From positions 44,600,666 to 44,664,665 of the forward strand of contig LS997565.1 of assembly GCA_000469685.2 (NCBI GenBank): a DNA stretch of 64,000 bases, read 5' to 3'. This stretch comes from Haemonchus contortus (Eukaryota > Nematoda > Chromadorea > Rhabditida > Trichostrongylidae). Below, one piece after another: positions 36,888 through 49,374 of the stretch. The translations under genes were made by a program, and so were the position numbers. The notes beneath the pieces were generated by a model that saw only the letters and a list, made by a program, of their open reading frames with translations, made no database searches and was not told the DNA's origin. How positions within the stretch are numbered: the stretch's first letter is position 1; each line of letters begins with the position of its first letter.

Positions 36888-36950
36888 AACGCCCGGCGAA
36901 GCCGGGCGACAACATAAGAAGGAGGGAAGCCTGGCGTTAGCCGGGCGGCC
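36888..36950. other. Two adjacent GC-rich hairpins
   Basis: CGCCCGGCGAAGCCGGGCG (36890-36908) is a perfect stem with a short loop, and GCCTGGCGTTAGCCGGGC (36929-36946) is a near-copy with one G-U pair. The spacer in the other units lacks them. Confidence 0.6.
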
Positions 36951-36954
36951 CGAC

Positions 36955-38229
36955 TGGTATAAACTGAAAATCGCTACCTTATCTATTTTTCTATCAGGCT
37001 TCACCCGTTTCCTTGATAAATGGGAGTGAAAAACTGATTTCAGCTTTAAAATGATAAAAACGATTTTGCAGGAAAATGAAGTAAATAAAGGGTCAAATTC
37101 TCTAAAATGTGTCTTGATGTTCGATTTTTTCACTTCTAAACGTAAGCTCTGAGTCCTACTTGTCTAGCTTTTTCGACTGAGGGAAGTTGATCTGAAAATG
37201 TGTACCTTACCCATCTTTTAAAAAAGCTCTTCCCCTATGTGTAGTAATTGAACAAAGTCTGGACTGATCCAGAGGATGATTTTAATCTACCCTCCGTGCA
37301 TAGCAGCAGTAGCCTGCTCTCTTGATGAAGTATCACACCCATTCTAGTTGTTCAGACAGTTGTTTTCGTTCGTTTCAAACGCTTATAGTCGTGATACCTC
37401 AACCAACTGTCGCCCTGTTGGACATCGATTCCCTCGAGCGGCCAGTAGCGTCTCTGTCGTGAGTCAGAGTGGTCCAGCTGATAGCCTCGCTCAAGATACG
37501 CGGGCATAGCACTCTTCTTTTGGACAAGCCTTACCGTTTCGCTGGAAGTCGTCCTGCTGTTCGGTTCTCGTCCCAAAGATTCAATCAGTAGCCGCCCTGA
37601 TCTCATCGCAGTGTACAGCCTACCGTACCGTGAAGTAGTGTAGCAAGTGCTAAGAGGAAGCAATCAGACGCATTGAAGGCAGGATGGAAAGTTGTTAAAG
37701 ATTATCATTTTGTATTTTCCCGACTTATGCTCCGAAACACTTCCTGTCAGCGAGCTTATGTCATAACGAAGCCTTTACTTACGAACAACCAGACCTGACA
37801 ACTGCAACTATTATGCCATCATGCCTATGATAGTTCTTTTTAGGAAAGACCTTCCCAAACCTTGTTTTGGGATATGCCTCTCCATAAGTGCTTCGTCATC
37901 AAGCTCTTCAAAAATTCTGCAAGACAGAGCTTGTGGAGCATTCTTGGCGATAACATCCGAATAGGGGAATGCATCAAATCCATGCACAACCTCTGCATAA
38001 GTTAGGATCGTATCGTGCCCCATTGAGTTAGTTGGAATTATCACTGCCGTGCCACCCTCCCAGGTCCTTTCTATTCTATCCCAAACATTTCGACATGGAA
38101 GCTGAGGAACATATAACATGTAAGACTGAACATAAATGGTTAGCGAAGAGATTCAATTAGCTTATCCCCACCCCCTGAGAGCACGATGACGCAGCTAAGT
38201 GAAGCCTAATGTTAATTTTGTCCCTGAGT
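36955..38229. other. Paralogous spacer, no gene
   Basis: It aligns with 5390-6400, 16040-16420 and 25800-26330. It ends in receptor intron 5-like sequence, meaning that the front of a receptor gene was deleted here. Confidence 0.5.
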
Positions 38230-38553
38230 AAGAGTCATCCAAGCCGATAGACCTGGTTCTCAAGAACTTTGCAAATTAAGCGGCAACTTCGAACCCTAAC
38301 TGGTTGGTTAGGCGAATCCCAATGTGGAAGATAAAAAAGTTATTAAGACACGCTGCCCAATCCCTACTGTTTTGAAGATCCTCAGGAAATTCTGATTATA
38401 TATTATTTTCACGTGATTCCACGCGAGTACGTTTTGCTTCTTTCAGATGTTCGCCGAGAGATTTTTCAGGTGTTCGAAACATCGTAGTGGTACATCTCTA
38501 TTTGTTACACTACCGAGCACTAGAATACCTGTAGCTGAAAGGTTCTAAGTTAT
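38230..38553 (+). pseudogene. Isolated receptor exon 6 remnant
   Basis: The stretch from about 38270 matches the end of intron 5 of receptor A. From 38440 to 38553 it matches A exon 6 (CATCGTAGTGGTACATCTCT, CACTAGAATACCTGTAGCTGA). The first part of the exon, with the TM7 motif WMNE, is deleted. What follows also matches the A downstream block, so an entire A-type unit once stood here. Confidence 0.75.
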
Positions 38554-41182
38554 CGAAGCATAAAATGTTATGAGCATTATGTAAATTCTTCACTGTTACA
38601 TATGAGTGAGGAGGATTCTGAAAATAGGAGATCCTGGGTGACTACCGAACATTGAGGAAAGATGCTTGCTGATTGCGCGGAGATGATGCAACTCATCTCA
38701 CCCATGGCACCTCATACGGATCGATGATAATGACCCTTGCTAACACGGAACCGATGGGGCACCAAATGGAAGGAAGGATGAGGGTAGCGATGGTCGGAAG
38801 GGATCAACAGAATCTAGTGACGATGATGACGAGCTGCCAGCCGAAGCGGAAAGACCAACAAGGAGTGGAGTCGTCAATCGTCGCATCGAAGTATGCGAGA
38901 AGAGTAGAAGTATGCGCAGCGATCAAAGACCAAGGAACGCGATCGTAGAAGATCAAACGCATTCAGTCAGTGCTTCATTCACCTTCCTAACACGCGTGGG
39001 TACCTATATACGACAATCTAGAATATTAAAGGCTGGCGCAGACAGTAACAGTGTTTTGATAAAGCTGAAAAAAACTATTAAAAGTATGACTTTGGTAGGA
39101 CTACATCGAAGCTAACCCATAGCTGAATTGGCCGTATGGTAAAAGGCTATTGACAGAAGTGAAGATAATTGAAAATAGCAGCTCAAGCTTAATATATAGC
39201 TCTGACCTCTTTGAGCAAACTGTAGTACACATTTTCCAACAGCCTATGAGACACTTTAGTTCTACCAAACGGCTGGCCAATTCAAACTTCGATTAAATTT
39301 GAGCATTTAGTGAAAAGCAGGGAAAAACTGACAGGGTTATCGAACTTCTTTGCTTGTTTTCACGACATGAGTGTTTCCCGAAGCATGAACAGAAATATCA
39401 CTGTAATTGGCGTATATATCTTAGTTTCGATATTTTTTGGTATGCTAGGACTTTACCAACATGTTAGTTTTTTGTAGTTCTTGGTACTTCGTATGGGTCT
39501 TACAATTAGTTGACCACTCCTTGACGCTCTCTGATTATTAACAGCGGAGTTCAGAGGAGGTCGCTCCATGTTTTTCGTTGAGCTTGACCGCAACAGCTGC
39601 TGGGCTGCTCAAATTAGGCGGCTGCATGAATCCACCTTGAGCATAGCTTGACAGAAATCATTCAACTAAGTCTACATGTTATGAGTTCAGCTGACGTTGA
39701 TGAAATGCATGGTGTCCTCTCAACTTCCCAGTAGAGGCCGAGTGTGTGTCCCACTGTCGTACAATGAGTAACTCTGAAATTGTCCAACACTCTTTCCCGC
39801 ACAACAGATCCCTGTACCATATGATTCTGAAGTAAACATAATCAACAAAGGAATAAAAATACCCGACACACAGTTCTCTTGTACAGCAGAGTTGTTTTGT
39901 CGGTCTCCCTCTCTATCTTCCATTCACTGAGATTCTAAAAGCTCTAGAATCAATCCCTGGAAAAATGGTATCCTAACGAGAATACCGGGTTTGATTCTTG
40001 GATGGAATAGTGATGAAGAGTGATGAGTAGTGATGATAGGGTGCTACGAAGTCGATCAGTTACACCTACAATGCTATTTAAGGAGGAAAAATCCCCTCGG
40101 GTGCGATTTTAAAATCTCTTCACTGACCGCTGGTGCAAATGCAGTTGAGGCTAGCTCATAGGAAGCGACTAGGAGCTGAAGTATGACTGCACGGAATTTT
40201 ACGGGTCGACTGTCATCTTCGATGAAAACTGCACGGAAACTTCTTATGGTCCAAAAGTTTCAACGGAGGAGAGGCGAGCCTTTCGGTCTTTGTCATCACC
40301 CACGCTCCGCTGTTATCACACTGGAACATTGACAAAATGGCCCATTATTTCTTCGTAATTGTGCTGTCATACAAACTACTAATGCAAGCGAAATGAGAAG
40401 CATGTTTTGAGAAGTTTTGCATACCACGTCAGCTATACGTAGCTTTAATGTCAGTGTAACAAGCTAGTTTTAGATTCTAGAATGCAAATAGTCATAACAC
40501 TCATCCAGTGATTTTGCCGATACTTTGCTTTAACACCCAATCCTACTCCCTTGACGAATTAGTAGTTCAATGAGCATGCATAGACTGTGGTATTTGTGAC
40601 GTTCTGCATAGAAACTGGGCTCACGGGAATTGAGTCGGACCAAGAAAAATATTCGCCCTCAAAAGCGGTCGTTCGAAATTCAATGAACTTTATAGATGTA
40701 GGCACAAAGATCACTGTATGTCTCTTATGATCCTTCCTCTCTTTCTTACGGGTCGTATGTACAGGAGACCTCGATATGGCGATATGGTCGGATTCTGTTT
40801 AGTATTTGGTGTATAGCGCCAGGTCCATTTGCCACAGCCCACATCCCTCAAGTGATCAAAACCAGGCTATCCTGCACTGAAGAAAATGAAAAAGATGTGA
40901 GAAATGGCAGATGTTAGAAAAGAGCGGAATTTGAGCTAGAGCGGCTCCTCCAAGTGTGCTCGCGGAAGAAAAAACCAGATTCCATTGAGGAAGCTCCTCC
41001 AAGTGTGCTCGCGGAAGAAAAAACCAGATTCCATTGAGGAAAGTAGCATGGGCAACTTCGATTCACTCAAGCAGGTCAGTTCATTCAACTAAAGTGAGGC
41101 AGAAACGCGATTTGTACTTGATTTGTATTTGTAAAATTCGAACAATGAAGATTCCGTAGTCCGTTCAGAACTCATTTAAGGA
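38554..41182. other. Downstream block of the deleted receptor, no gene
   Basis: It is the counterpart of 11932-15584 without the 869-bp insertion. It contains a 49-bp tandem duplication at 40944-41041. No conserved frame was found. Confidence 0.5.
40944..41041. repeat. Exact 49-bp tandem duplication
   Basis: Units 40944-40992 and 40993-41041 start GCTCCTCCAAGTGTGCTCGC and look identical. The paralogue near 15380 has a single unit. Confidence 0.85.
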
Positions 41183-41966
41183 AAGTATAGCTCATCTCGA
41201 GGCCATTATTTCTCACAATCAGATTGTCGTGCATCTGTGTGTTCTCCGGTCAGGAAGATGGCATCGGCGGTGGAGCCCAGCATTGTCGCAGCTGTGTGAT
41301 TCCTAGTGCCCACCGCACCTGAGTGCCGGCGGATGCTTGCGGGTTTAACACCTCAGTCCTCACGCCTTTACGAGTTGAGGCCTTCCAACCCTCTGACCGT
41401 TTTCGTGACTATCAACGAGGATGGAAGGAGTAAAAGTATAGAAGTCGAACGAGTAGGGGACGTCCAAGGTGGAGCGGCTACGACGAGTTCCGAAAGACAC
41501 GAGACGAGGAGCGACTATTAATTGTTAGCAACTGAAGAAAAGAGGTCAAACCATAAAAACTACTAAGCACAACCATTGCATCATTTGCGAACTCTGTGGA
41601 ATGAGTTATGAGAAGTATTACCTGAAGTAGGTTATCCTAGGATTCTCCGTCGAGTATAACATAGAAAGACGAAAAAGGGTGCCGAACTGACAAGAGGTTG
41701 GCGCCAAAAGACTTGAACTCTTGCCTTTTCGAGGCTTTTGCACGGTTTAAATATTGCGCGACCCGGCCTCCTCGCACCTATGCTGTGGAGCAGATTTGCT
41801 AGAGGCGTGAACGTAACGATACAGATACTTCAACCACTCACGCCGTTAGCATCGGTTTTTCGGCTCGAAATAGCACATTCTTTCACTGATTTTTGAGTAA
41901 TCCTACAGAATTTTTCAGAGGAAAATCAGCTGCACCTGAAAGATCGTTAGCTGTAATTGTGTGTTG
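41183..41966 (-). pseudogene. Decayed exon 1 of the CX-like gene (copy 4), split by repeat S
   Basis: The 3' half (41183-41224, with the donor area) and the 5' half (about 41835-41966) flank repeat S (41225-41830). The start codon is lost. Confidence 0.65.
41225..41830. repeat. Dispersed repeat S, copy 2
   Basis: It is the same sequence as 34480-35160, starting near GTGCATCTGTGTGTTCTCCG and ending in GCAGATTTGCTAGAGGC. No long frame was seen. Confidence 0.55.
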
Positions 41967-43777
41967 TAGTTGAACCTTTGGCTGTGTTTCTGAAGTAAGT
42001 ATGCCTTGAATGTATAGAACACCGTTGAAGAACACCTCTGATTGCGTTTATTTACCTGAATGCTTAGAAATCAACTTTTCGAACTGTTCCTTGATGTTCA
42101 ATTTTTTCATCCCAAAGGCGAGTTCTGTGTACCACTCGTCTAGCACTATCGGCTAATGGAGGTTGAACTAGGAATTTGTCTTTAATTCTACTTTCCGAAG
42201 CTCTTTCCCCTGTGTGGAGAGCTCACCAATAGTTGAATAAACTTCGAACTAACCCAGAGGATGACTCTGATCTAGTATCGTGCACAACAGCAGTAGCCTC
42301 TCCTCCTGGCAAGATTTTTATCCATTCCAGTTGTTCAGACAATTAGTTTCGTTTTTTCAAGCAAGTAGAGCTTATACAGTATCATCCATCATCTGCCGTT
42401 CCCTTCATCATCGTTTTCCTAGAGTGAGCGCCAGTAGCGTCTCTACTCGCCCCAGCCGCGAAGCAGAGTGGTCCAGGGGATAGTCCACGCTCGAAGTGCA
42501 CGTTGCATAGCATTTTTTCGTGAGATGCTTGACCATCGCGCTGGGGGCGATTCTTGGGGTTGCTTGTCGTCCCGAGAGATCGATTGAGTAACAACCCTGG
42601 TTCGATCGCACAATGTGTACGTCCCACCGTGCCGTGAGGTAGTGTAGCATATGCTAGGAGGAGGCAATCTGACCTATCAGAGGCCACATCCAGAATAATT
42701 GTTACTAATCATCATTTTGTATTTTCTTAAACTTTTGCTAAGTTCTACTTTGGAACGTCCCACCGTGCCGTGAGGTAGTGTAGCACATCCAGTCACTCAG
42801 TTGTCTACATTACGAAGCTTTCATTCACGTCTAAGAACCGCAACATTCACCACGCCTATGATGGTTAGCTTTGGAAATCCACTTTGCCCAAGACAGTTAT
42901 TTCTGGGATATACCTCTCCAAAAAATTTATCATTGAGCTTTTCAAGAATTGTGCGAAGCTTGTAGAGCATTCCCTGCGATAACCTTACCATATCAATCAC
43001 GCTTACTTAGCATGCCGTCATACTTTCAAAAAGTGTGGAAAGCTACCTTTACTTTTTCGAGCGAGAGATCTCGCCTATCTGTTTATAGGGCTCATAGAAA
43101 TCAGTTTCGGTCAAACGCTCAGTCATGCAACCCAGTCTTCTCTTTTCGACTTCCAATGGCTAACGTACTCTCCACCAAGAGGAAATACCGTAGCAGCAGT
43201 CGTACCGGTCGAGCTGGACAGCTCTACTAGAAGAGTCCGACACTCGATATAAAAGCTGTTCACTTTTTCTCTGTAGAAGGAGTTGCAAGGTTATGTGGAT
43301 GTTGGTTTTGCACAATTCGACAATTGTTATCATGTGGTATATTATGATATCCGCCTGATAAATACAATATTTTTGTCGTGCGATTAAAATGTCTAGCTTA
43401 TCTCATGTTTGTGTCATGCAAATTTGTATTCAAATCCCGAATTGTATTTGTTTAAACGTTTATTAAGAGCGCACATTGTATGAGCGGAATATTGTATTTG
43501 TGTTCAAGGAAACCATGACAATTTCCGTCTGACTTCATCAATGTTGAACATCGAGAAGCAAGGAAGTAGACCGAAGTTGTAACCAGCAGACTATAATGGC
43601 AAGACGCAGGCTGTTGACATTATTAAGCAAAAAATGTAGTAAACAAAGACCGTATTCATCGCTTGAAGAGTCTGATTATTCAAGAGTTTGCACAGATACG
43701 ATGTTGCATGTGGGTGTGATATGTTTTGAGTATTTGCTTGAATTCTACAATTACTTTTGTCATACTGTACCTTTGGT
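41967..43777. other. Paralogous spacer upstream of receptor D
   Basis: It contains the empty sites for the MITE (near 42290) and the Tc1-like element (near 42318), and a 31-bp local duplication (42619-42649 copied at 42755-42785). No gene was found. Confidence 0.55.
42619..42785. repeat. 31-bp segment copied 136 bp downstream
   Basis: The 31 bases starting ACGTCCCACCGTGCCGTGAG at 42619 recur at 42755. The second copy sits inside sequence that is continuous in the B spacer (near 18305). Confidence 0.85.
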
Positions 43778-44010
43778 AGATGGTGTGGTGGCAATGGCGC
43801 TTTATCGCAACCACATGGCCCGAATCCGGATCAATCGAACCTTCCATCCTTCCGGGCTCGACCAATTGGTCTCATAGGCTTGTCTGGGAGGATAAAGATG
43901 CTGACTTATATATCGGCTGGTTACCGGCATTCATCCGCCACACACGCACTCATTAACCCACTATGATTCTAAATGAGACTTGAATCCCTCAGATAGGATT
44001 GATCAACGCT
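43778..44010 (+). mobile_element. tRNA-derived SINE copy 6
   Basis: The head reads GGTGTGGTGGCAATGGCGC, followed by CCATCCTTCCGGGCTCGACC and GTCTGGGAGGATAA. It is orthologous in position to copies 1 and 4. Confidence 0.75.
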
Positions 44011-44330
44011 AGAAGCTTTTGTTTACAGACAAGGAAGTGACTCAGCAACTGCCATGAGGCTTCCCGAAAATATTATTATTCCCGACAATTTATTTACATT
44101 TTCAATGTTAGCTCTCACTCACAAGTGATGCTGAAAACAGGATGTAATCTTTTTTCTCAAAACGATTGCTTATCATTTCAACCCTACATTTCCATCAGCT
44201 ACTTGCATTACCTGACATTCAAATGGGATATTTGTAATAACCCGTCTAATCCAAAACAAAAAGACTTCACAAAAGTTTGCTAGTTTGGACTAAAAGTATT
44301 TACTTGGCCTATTTGCCTATGAATAAACCG

Positions 44331-44527
44331 ATTGGAGGGATTTCAACGTCCCATGGGTGCGTGACACCGTAATCCCCTGGTACCCCATCCCCACCCCCTC
44401 GTCTTCATCCGGGGCACCTTTCCTTTGCGTCGTATATGTGACTGGTGTTTCAGAGGCGCTTCAGCGCGTGTTCGGGTTACTGTGTCACACATTCACGGGA
44501 CGATTAAATTCGTCTTGTACCAAACCG
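44331..44527 (+). mobile_element. 197-bp retroelement fragment
   Basis: AAACCG flanks it (44325-44330 and 44522-44527), and the B spacer near 19795 is uninterrupted. The plus strand encodes APFLCVVYVTGVSEALQRVF, which resembles the (Y/V)xxGVSE(x)3R(V/I) segment near the end of Penelope-like and related reverse-transcriptase ORFs. That assignment is tentative. Confidence 0.5.
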
Positions 44528-44559
44528 TTTCTCTTGATGATTGAAAATGGTTTCTGAGA

Positions 44560-44740
44560 TTTCCCCATTGGACGAATTCGATGTCTCCTCGTATACCATA
44601 TAGGCGCTATTAGGTCGGAAAATGGCATACCTAGGGAGTTTCAAGGCTCAAATATTGCACCCTGTGTATCCTTGGACCAGTTTCACCGTCAATGTATAGG
44701 CAGCACCGAACACAAAGCAATCAATGTAGGAGGTTCAAAC
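44560..44740 (-). pseudogene. Decayed segment X upstream of receptor D
   Basis: The ACGAATTCGATGTCTCCTCG block and TAGGTCGGAAAATGGCAT match 19855-19920 and 23045-23105. No usable frame remains. Confidence 0.35.
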
Positions 44741-44966
44741 ATCTTTTCATGACCCGGAGCGACAGTGAAATGCTGTTCTGTACAGTTCTAGTTCTAAACG
44801 TACAACTGAGCACAAAGTCCCACTGGTTTGAGATCACGCCTACAAGGAATTGATATGGATCGAGCAGTACTAGGCTTATTTCGGCTGAAATCTGCTCTAC
44901 AGTGTATCGTCTATTGCTTGTTTTTAAATAAACTTTAAGTGTACTCCATATAGAGTTGTGAAGAAA

Positions 44967-47900
44967 ATGGAGTTTCTCGTCATTCACACTGCTATAAACG
45001 GTCTGATAATCCTATCATACTTATTCGCTATAATTATGATTATTCGGTCTAAATCTAAAGTATTCAAGAATGCGTTCTATTCAATATTCGTCGCTACAGG
45101 TGAGATAACCAACTGATCAATTCGTTGATGTTACACTAAAAGATATAGTGAAGTAGTTAATTGAATATTACTCACATGGGCTCTAAGGAGAAGGGAGAAG
45201 TAGAGCCTACGTTACATCCTCCTACTCCATGGTCTCCATCTGAGTGTGGTAGGAAAGTCAGAAGTAAAAGTGTGGATGAATGACGTGCCATGCAAAAAAT
45301 TCAAAGAACCATTATTTTCAGTTGCTCAAGAGGATATTTTTGAGAAAGGGAGTTTAAAACGTGCTTAATCAAAGTTCACCCATACTGGGTACGTGTAGCA
45401 GTAACAATTAAACCCTGCGCTCAATCTCTATCTATCCTTAGTAAGCTGCCTGGGTCCAATTTGTGCTGAACCATGTTACAGACTGTTCCATTTTCCATGT
45501 CCATGTTCCATGTGTCCATTGTGGACAGACTGTTCCATGTTTCCAATCATCATCCGATTTTGGCACACCGAAATCTCTGTAGTTCTGTCTAGGGGGAGCA
45601 AGAAGTTTGACTTTTTCGACTGGCTGCACTTATGGTTATCATCAATTCATCAAGATATTCATAGGCAAGGTTGGATGTGTGAAGCGCTAGTAGTAACAGT
45701 CTTCAGCTATGATGGAGGAGAACGAAACGTCCCCAAACTTTTTGATAAGCTAAAGCTACGTAGAGTGAACTTAGGGATTTGGCATAACAGGATTTCTTAT
45801 AGCTCGAAATCCAGGAAAATCGGAATGAATAGTTTGTATGGAGGACAGTACGGATTCTATTTCAGGTTTTGCTGATATCGCATCGCTTTTCTCAGTTTGT
45901 ACTCTCCGAATGATCCGTACACTCAGTCTCGGTGAAGAGACTGAGGATATAGCTCTACTCGCTTTCGTAATTACTTATGTGACACTGATAGCGCACCTAA
46001 TCGGAAACATGCTTATCACCATCAATCGTTATTCTGCCCTCTGTCTCATGAACAGATATGACGTGGTAAGGTTTTCCACAGATTTTTCAAATAGAATAGA
46101 TGAATTTCTCCTAGAATTAAGGTAGTGAACCCATGTTGGCAAACAGTTTTTGGGCGAGATTGCTGGGAAACACTCATGTCATTGACCCAAATAGCGTGAT
46201 AGTATATCTAACTAGGATATCTCTTATAAAGAGTGAACACTGCTCCTTGACTGAAGATTCTGAAAATATAGAAATTGGAAGTATAGCTAAGCATATTCAT
46301 GTCCTAGACATGACGTATTCTTCGCAACAAAGAGTCGCAAGGGTGACCTAGTCTTTTAGTGAAGTACATCAAGCTCCGTTCAGAGTAGAGTAGGGAAACT
46401 CTAAGAGCCTGAACCCTTTTTTTTCTAGATTTGGACTCGAAAAAATGTGCGTATTGCTGTTATCATTCAGTACGTCATATCTTTTGTCGCTTTTGTTCAT
46501 GTTGCCAGAGGAAATGTGGAGTATATCCATAATGATGATGGAACGACCACAATGGGTAGTCTTCGCGAAAAAGAGATCGATTTGGTGAGTTCGACGAAAA
46601 CAGTGAAATACCTATTATTGTACATTAACAGGATCTTCTGACTTGTGGGCTACTGCTAATAAAAGTTCTGCATTGAGTAGAATCAAATCACTATGCACTT
46701 TTTCATACCCAGCTTACCCCAAATCCTGAGGAGCTTGAGAATTCTGCATCTCAAAAGGGTTGAGATTCATATGCTTGCTCATCCTGCACCACTCATGACA
46801 CTTTTCGAGGCAGAGAAAGCTGTAAGATGGGTCGCAGTACAGTCCAGAAAGTTTATGGAACTGTAAAATTTTTACACACTACTAGAGCATTGGGTAAGAA
46901 AAAGGAAGAGAAATTCATCCATCCTCAAAAGACTGCTCCCAGTGGCATTTTCGATGTCGCATCTTCATTGTTATGCAGCTTAATTCATTGATCGAATATA
47001 ATTTTCAATTAGTTTTAGGAAGGAATCAGATTTCTCGGGTATCCCACCAAATCTGATTACTGAATTCTCTTTTGAGAACAATTACTGGATAGGGTAACTA
47101 TGAATTAGTCCAACATAGGACTCTGAGCGAGTATTCCTCCTGAAATGCGCGGATGAACTGGTTCAAGACTCCCGGAAATGGAATTTCATGTGATTCTCCT
47201 TTCTTAGTTTTTTTTTTTTTTTTTTTGATTGACTTTTTGTAAACCTAGAGTTAAAGTTTTGGAGAGAGCTCAAGTACGTTTGTTAGTCATCAACGCGTGG
47301 TATATATTAGTGAAAAGCTGAAAGAGGGTAGTGAAAAGTTCATGATTTTCAGATTGCCAGATTCACATGTATTGGAGCCTGTATAATTTATGCAACCGTA
47401 ACTCTCAGTCTGAATGCGAGGCTTCTAATAGAATGGAAACGATTGTCAAAAGAGAATGGCGTTCCCAAACACAGGCACCACGACAAGGTGAGGCAATCAC
47501 TCGAGCCTACGCGTGTGATCGATCAGCTAGTTAGGAAGTTTTCCTGGACTAGACAGAACCAAATAATTTATCCAATTTAGGGTCTACTATTGTATGCACT
47601 CTTGGTATTTACTTGTGCGATGATGATGTGCTTACAGCAAGTTGTCAAGTTGGTAGCTACCTTGACTGGAAACACCTCGCTAGGTTTATGGATTTCGTTA
47701 CAAGTTGGTTTCACTTCAATTTTGCCTCGGTTTGTGGACTGCGTCTACGTCAAACGTTGAAGGCCCAAAGATTGCACCGTGTGTGCAGTTCTGTACAGTT
47801 CTGGCTTGATGTAGTCAGCTCTTTGTAACGACTGAAATCTCGTCCGAATACACCTTTCGTGTTATTTCCGTCATGGCAATCTCGTCCAACCTCTATTTTC

Positions 47901-48437
47901 CATACAGATAAGGGACCATATTCCCGATAAAGTATTCCCAACCTGTACATTCATTTCCGAATGGAAAGGGTACTTCCAAATTATCGTGAAGTGTGCCTTC
48001 AAGCTGAAGACTTTTCACTGTTGTGCTCACATCCAAGCTATTCACAAAAATTTCAACGTTATCGAAAAGCGCAAGTAAAGCTACAAGTTCAATATGAGAG
48101 GAACATAAAGGGTCCGCCGATATCGCTGCAAATTTGAGTCCTACGGGCTGAGCGAATCTCGTCATTGAAAAACAGAAAAGTTATAAATCCACATTGCCTA
48201 TCCCCTCTGTTTTCAAAAAGCTTTAGGAAAGACCGATGATAAACTATTTTCACATGATTTCAGTACGCTTGGATGAATGAAATCATGGTCAGCATACCTC
48301 CATTTTCTCTGATGGTACTTTCTTCGGACTTTCGCCAAGAAATTTTCAACTTATTTAGATGCTCGCGAAAGCTTACTGGAACACCTCTGTTTGTTGCAGT
48401 ACCGAGCACTAGAAGATCTGTAGTTGAAAGGTTCTGA
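44967..48437 (+). CDS. Chemoreceptor D, seven-transmembrane GPCR (Srg superfamily, Srv-like)
   Basis: Exons 44967-45099, 45866-46065, 46429-46584, 47353-47487, 47581-47703 and 48264-48437 (306 aa) follow the same phases as A and B. Segments include MEFLVIHTAINGLII, GFADIASLFSVCTLRMIR, GNMLITINRYSAL, IWTRKNVRIA, GACIIYATVTLSLNARLL and WMNEIMVSIPPFSLMVL. The tail SRKLTGTPLFV differs from B by a few residues. Close similarity to B in exon 1, the TM2-3 loop and the REKEIDL loop makes D its most recent paralogue. Two acceptors deviate mildly (TTCTAG before exon 3, TTTAG before exon 5). No lesion was found. Confidence 0.85.
47755..48080 (-). pseudogene. Frameshifted segment X in receptor D intron 5
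   Basis: The minus strand gives LLALFDNVEIFVN, SLQLEGTLHDNLEVPFPFGN and, in another frame, LGILYREYGPL and VGRDCHDGNNTKGVF. They parallel the open frame in receptor B intron 5, but at least one frameshift and an 8-codon deletion separate the parts. Confidence 0.5.
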
Positions 48438-49374
48438 GTTATCAAGGCATCAGGTGTTATGTGTGTATGAGTGGTCATTCCTAGTACATATGAATGAATT
48501 TGATTTTTGAAGCATTTTATTAAAAGTCTTTTTTTATCCACTGTTGTACTTACTCGGATTTTCCTATGATTTTACGCAATTATAATGGCTATACTCTAAT
48601 TAATAAATATAGGAAATGGGATCAGTCGCAAAAATAATTCTCTGATGCGATCAAATAATGGGTAACAGAATGTGGACGCATCATTGATGAAGCCCAGACC
48701 CTAAAAAATGAGGATTTCCTAGTGATCTCCACACATTGTGTCTGCTTAAAGCTCAGAGAACATGCCCATATGACACCTTACAAGAAACGAGGAGAGGGGC
48801 CACTCCTCCCTCGTTACCTACGGTGGATCAAGGCGAGTGAAGGATGAGGGTGGGATGGCCGGAAAAGATGTACAGAATCGCCTGGCGACGATGTCGGGCT
48901 GCTGGCAGAAGCGATGAGCCGAACAGGGAGCGGTCCTTGTAGAGGTTCTTCTAGAGGCCTTTAAAATAATACAGATGAGCTTATTTGAATGCTCATTAGG
49001 GATTTTCTTCACAGACAATTTTCGCTATTAGATCCCAAAAAGCATGTATTCGCGGTACCTACTTGAGCAGAAGGGCGGTACATACTCGAACGGTAGGGCG
49101 TAAAAAGAAGAAAAGAAATTTAGATACTGCTTCTTAACCAGTGATTTTGAAGATATAAAAGTTGGAAGTAGAGATGGGCATGCTCATGTCTTAGACTAAG
49201 GTCTTTGAAACAGACATAATTCGCAATAGCGGGAGACAGGGGCTGTGGCTCAGACGTTCTGAAATCAAGCCCTTGAACGAGTAAAGGACGAATCCGTTTG
49301 AAATTCAAAGTAAGCCAGGAAAATCGAGGACGGAATCCGTGTAAGCTCGGAATACGTTTTTTAAGCTATAGCAG
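48438..49374. other. Downstream block of receptor D, no gene
   Basis: It is shared with the DNA after B and C. Its second half resembles intron 2 of receptor E. Confidence 0.5.

Noticed and set aside
44357..44557. Stand-alone plus-strand gene
   Set aside because: It coincides with a 197-bp insertion that is absent from the paralogous spacer, so it is a transposon fragment.
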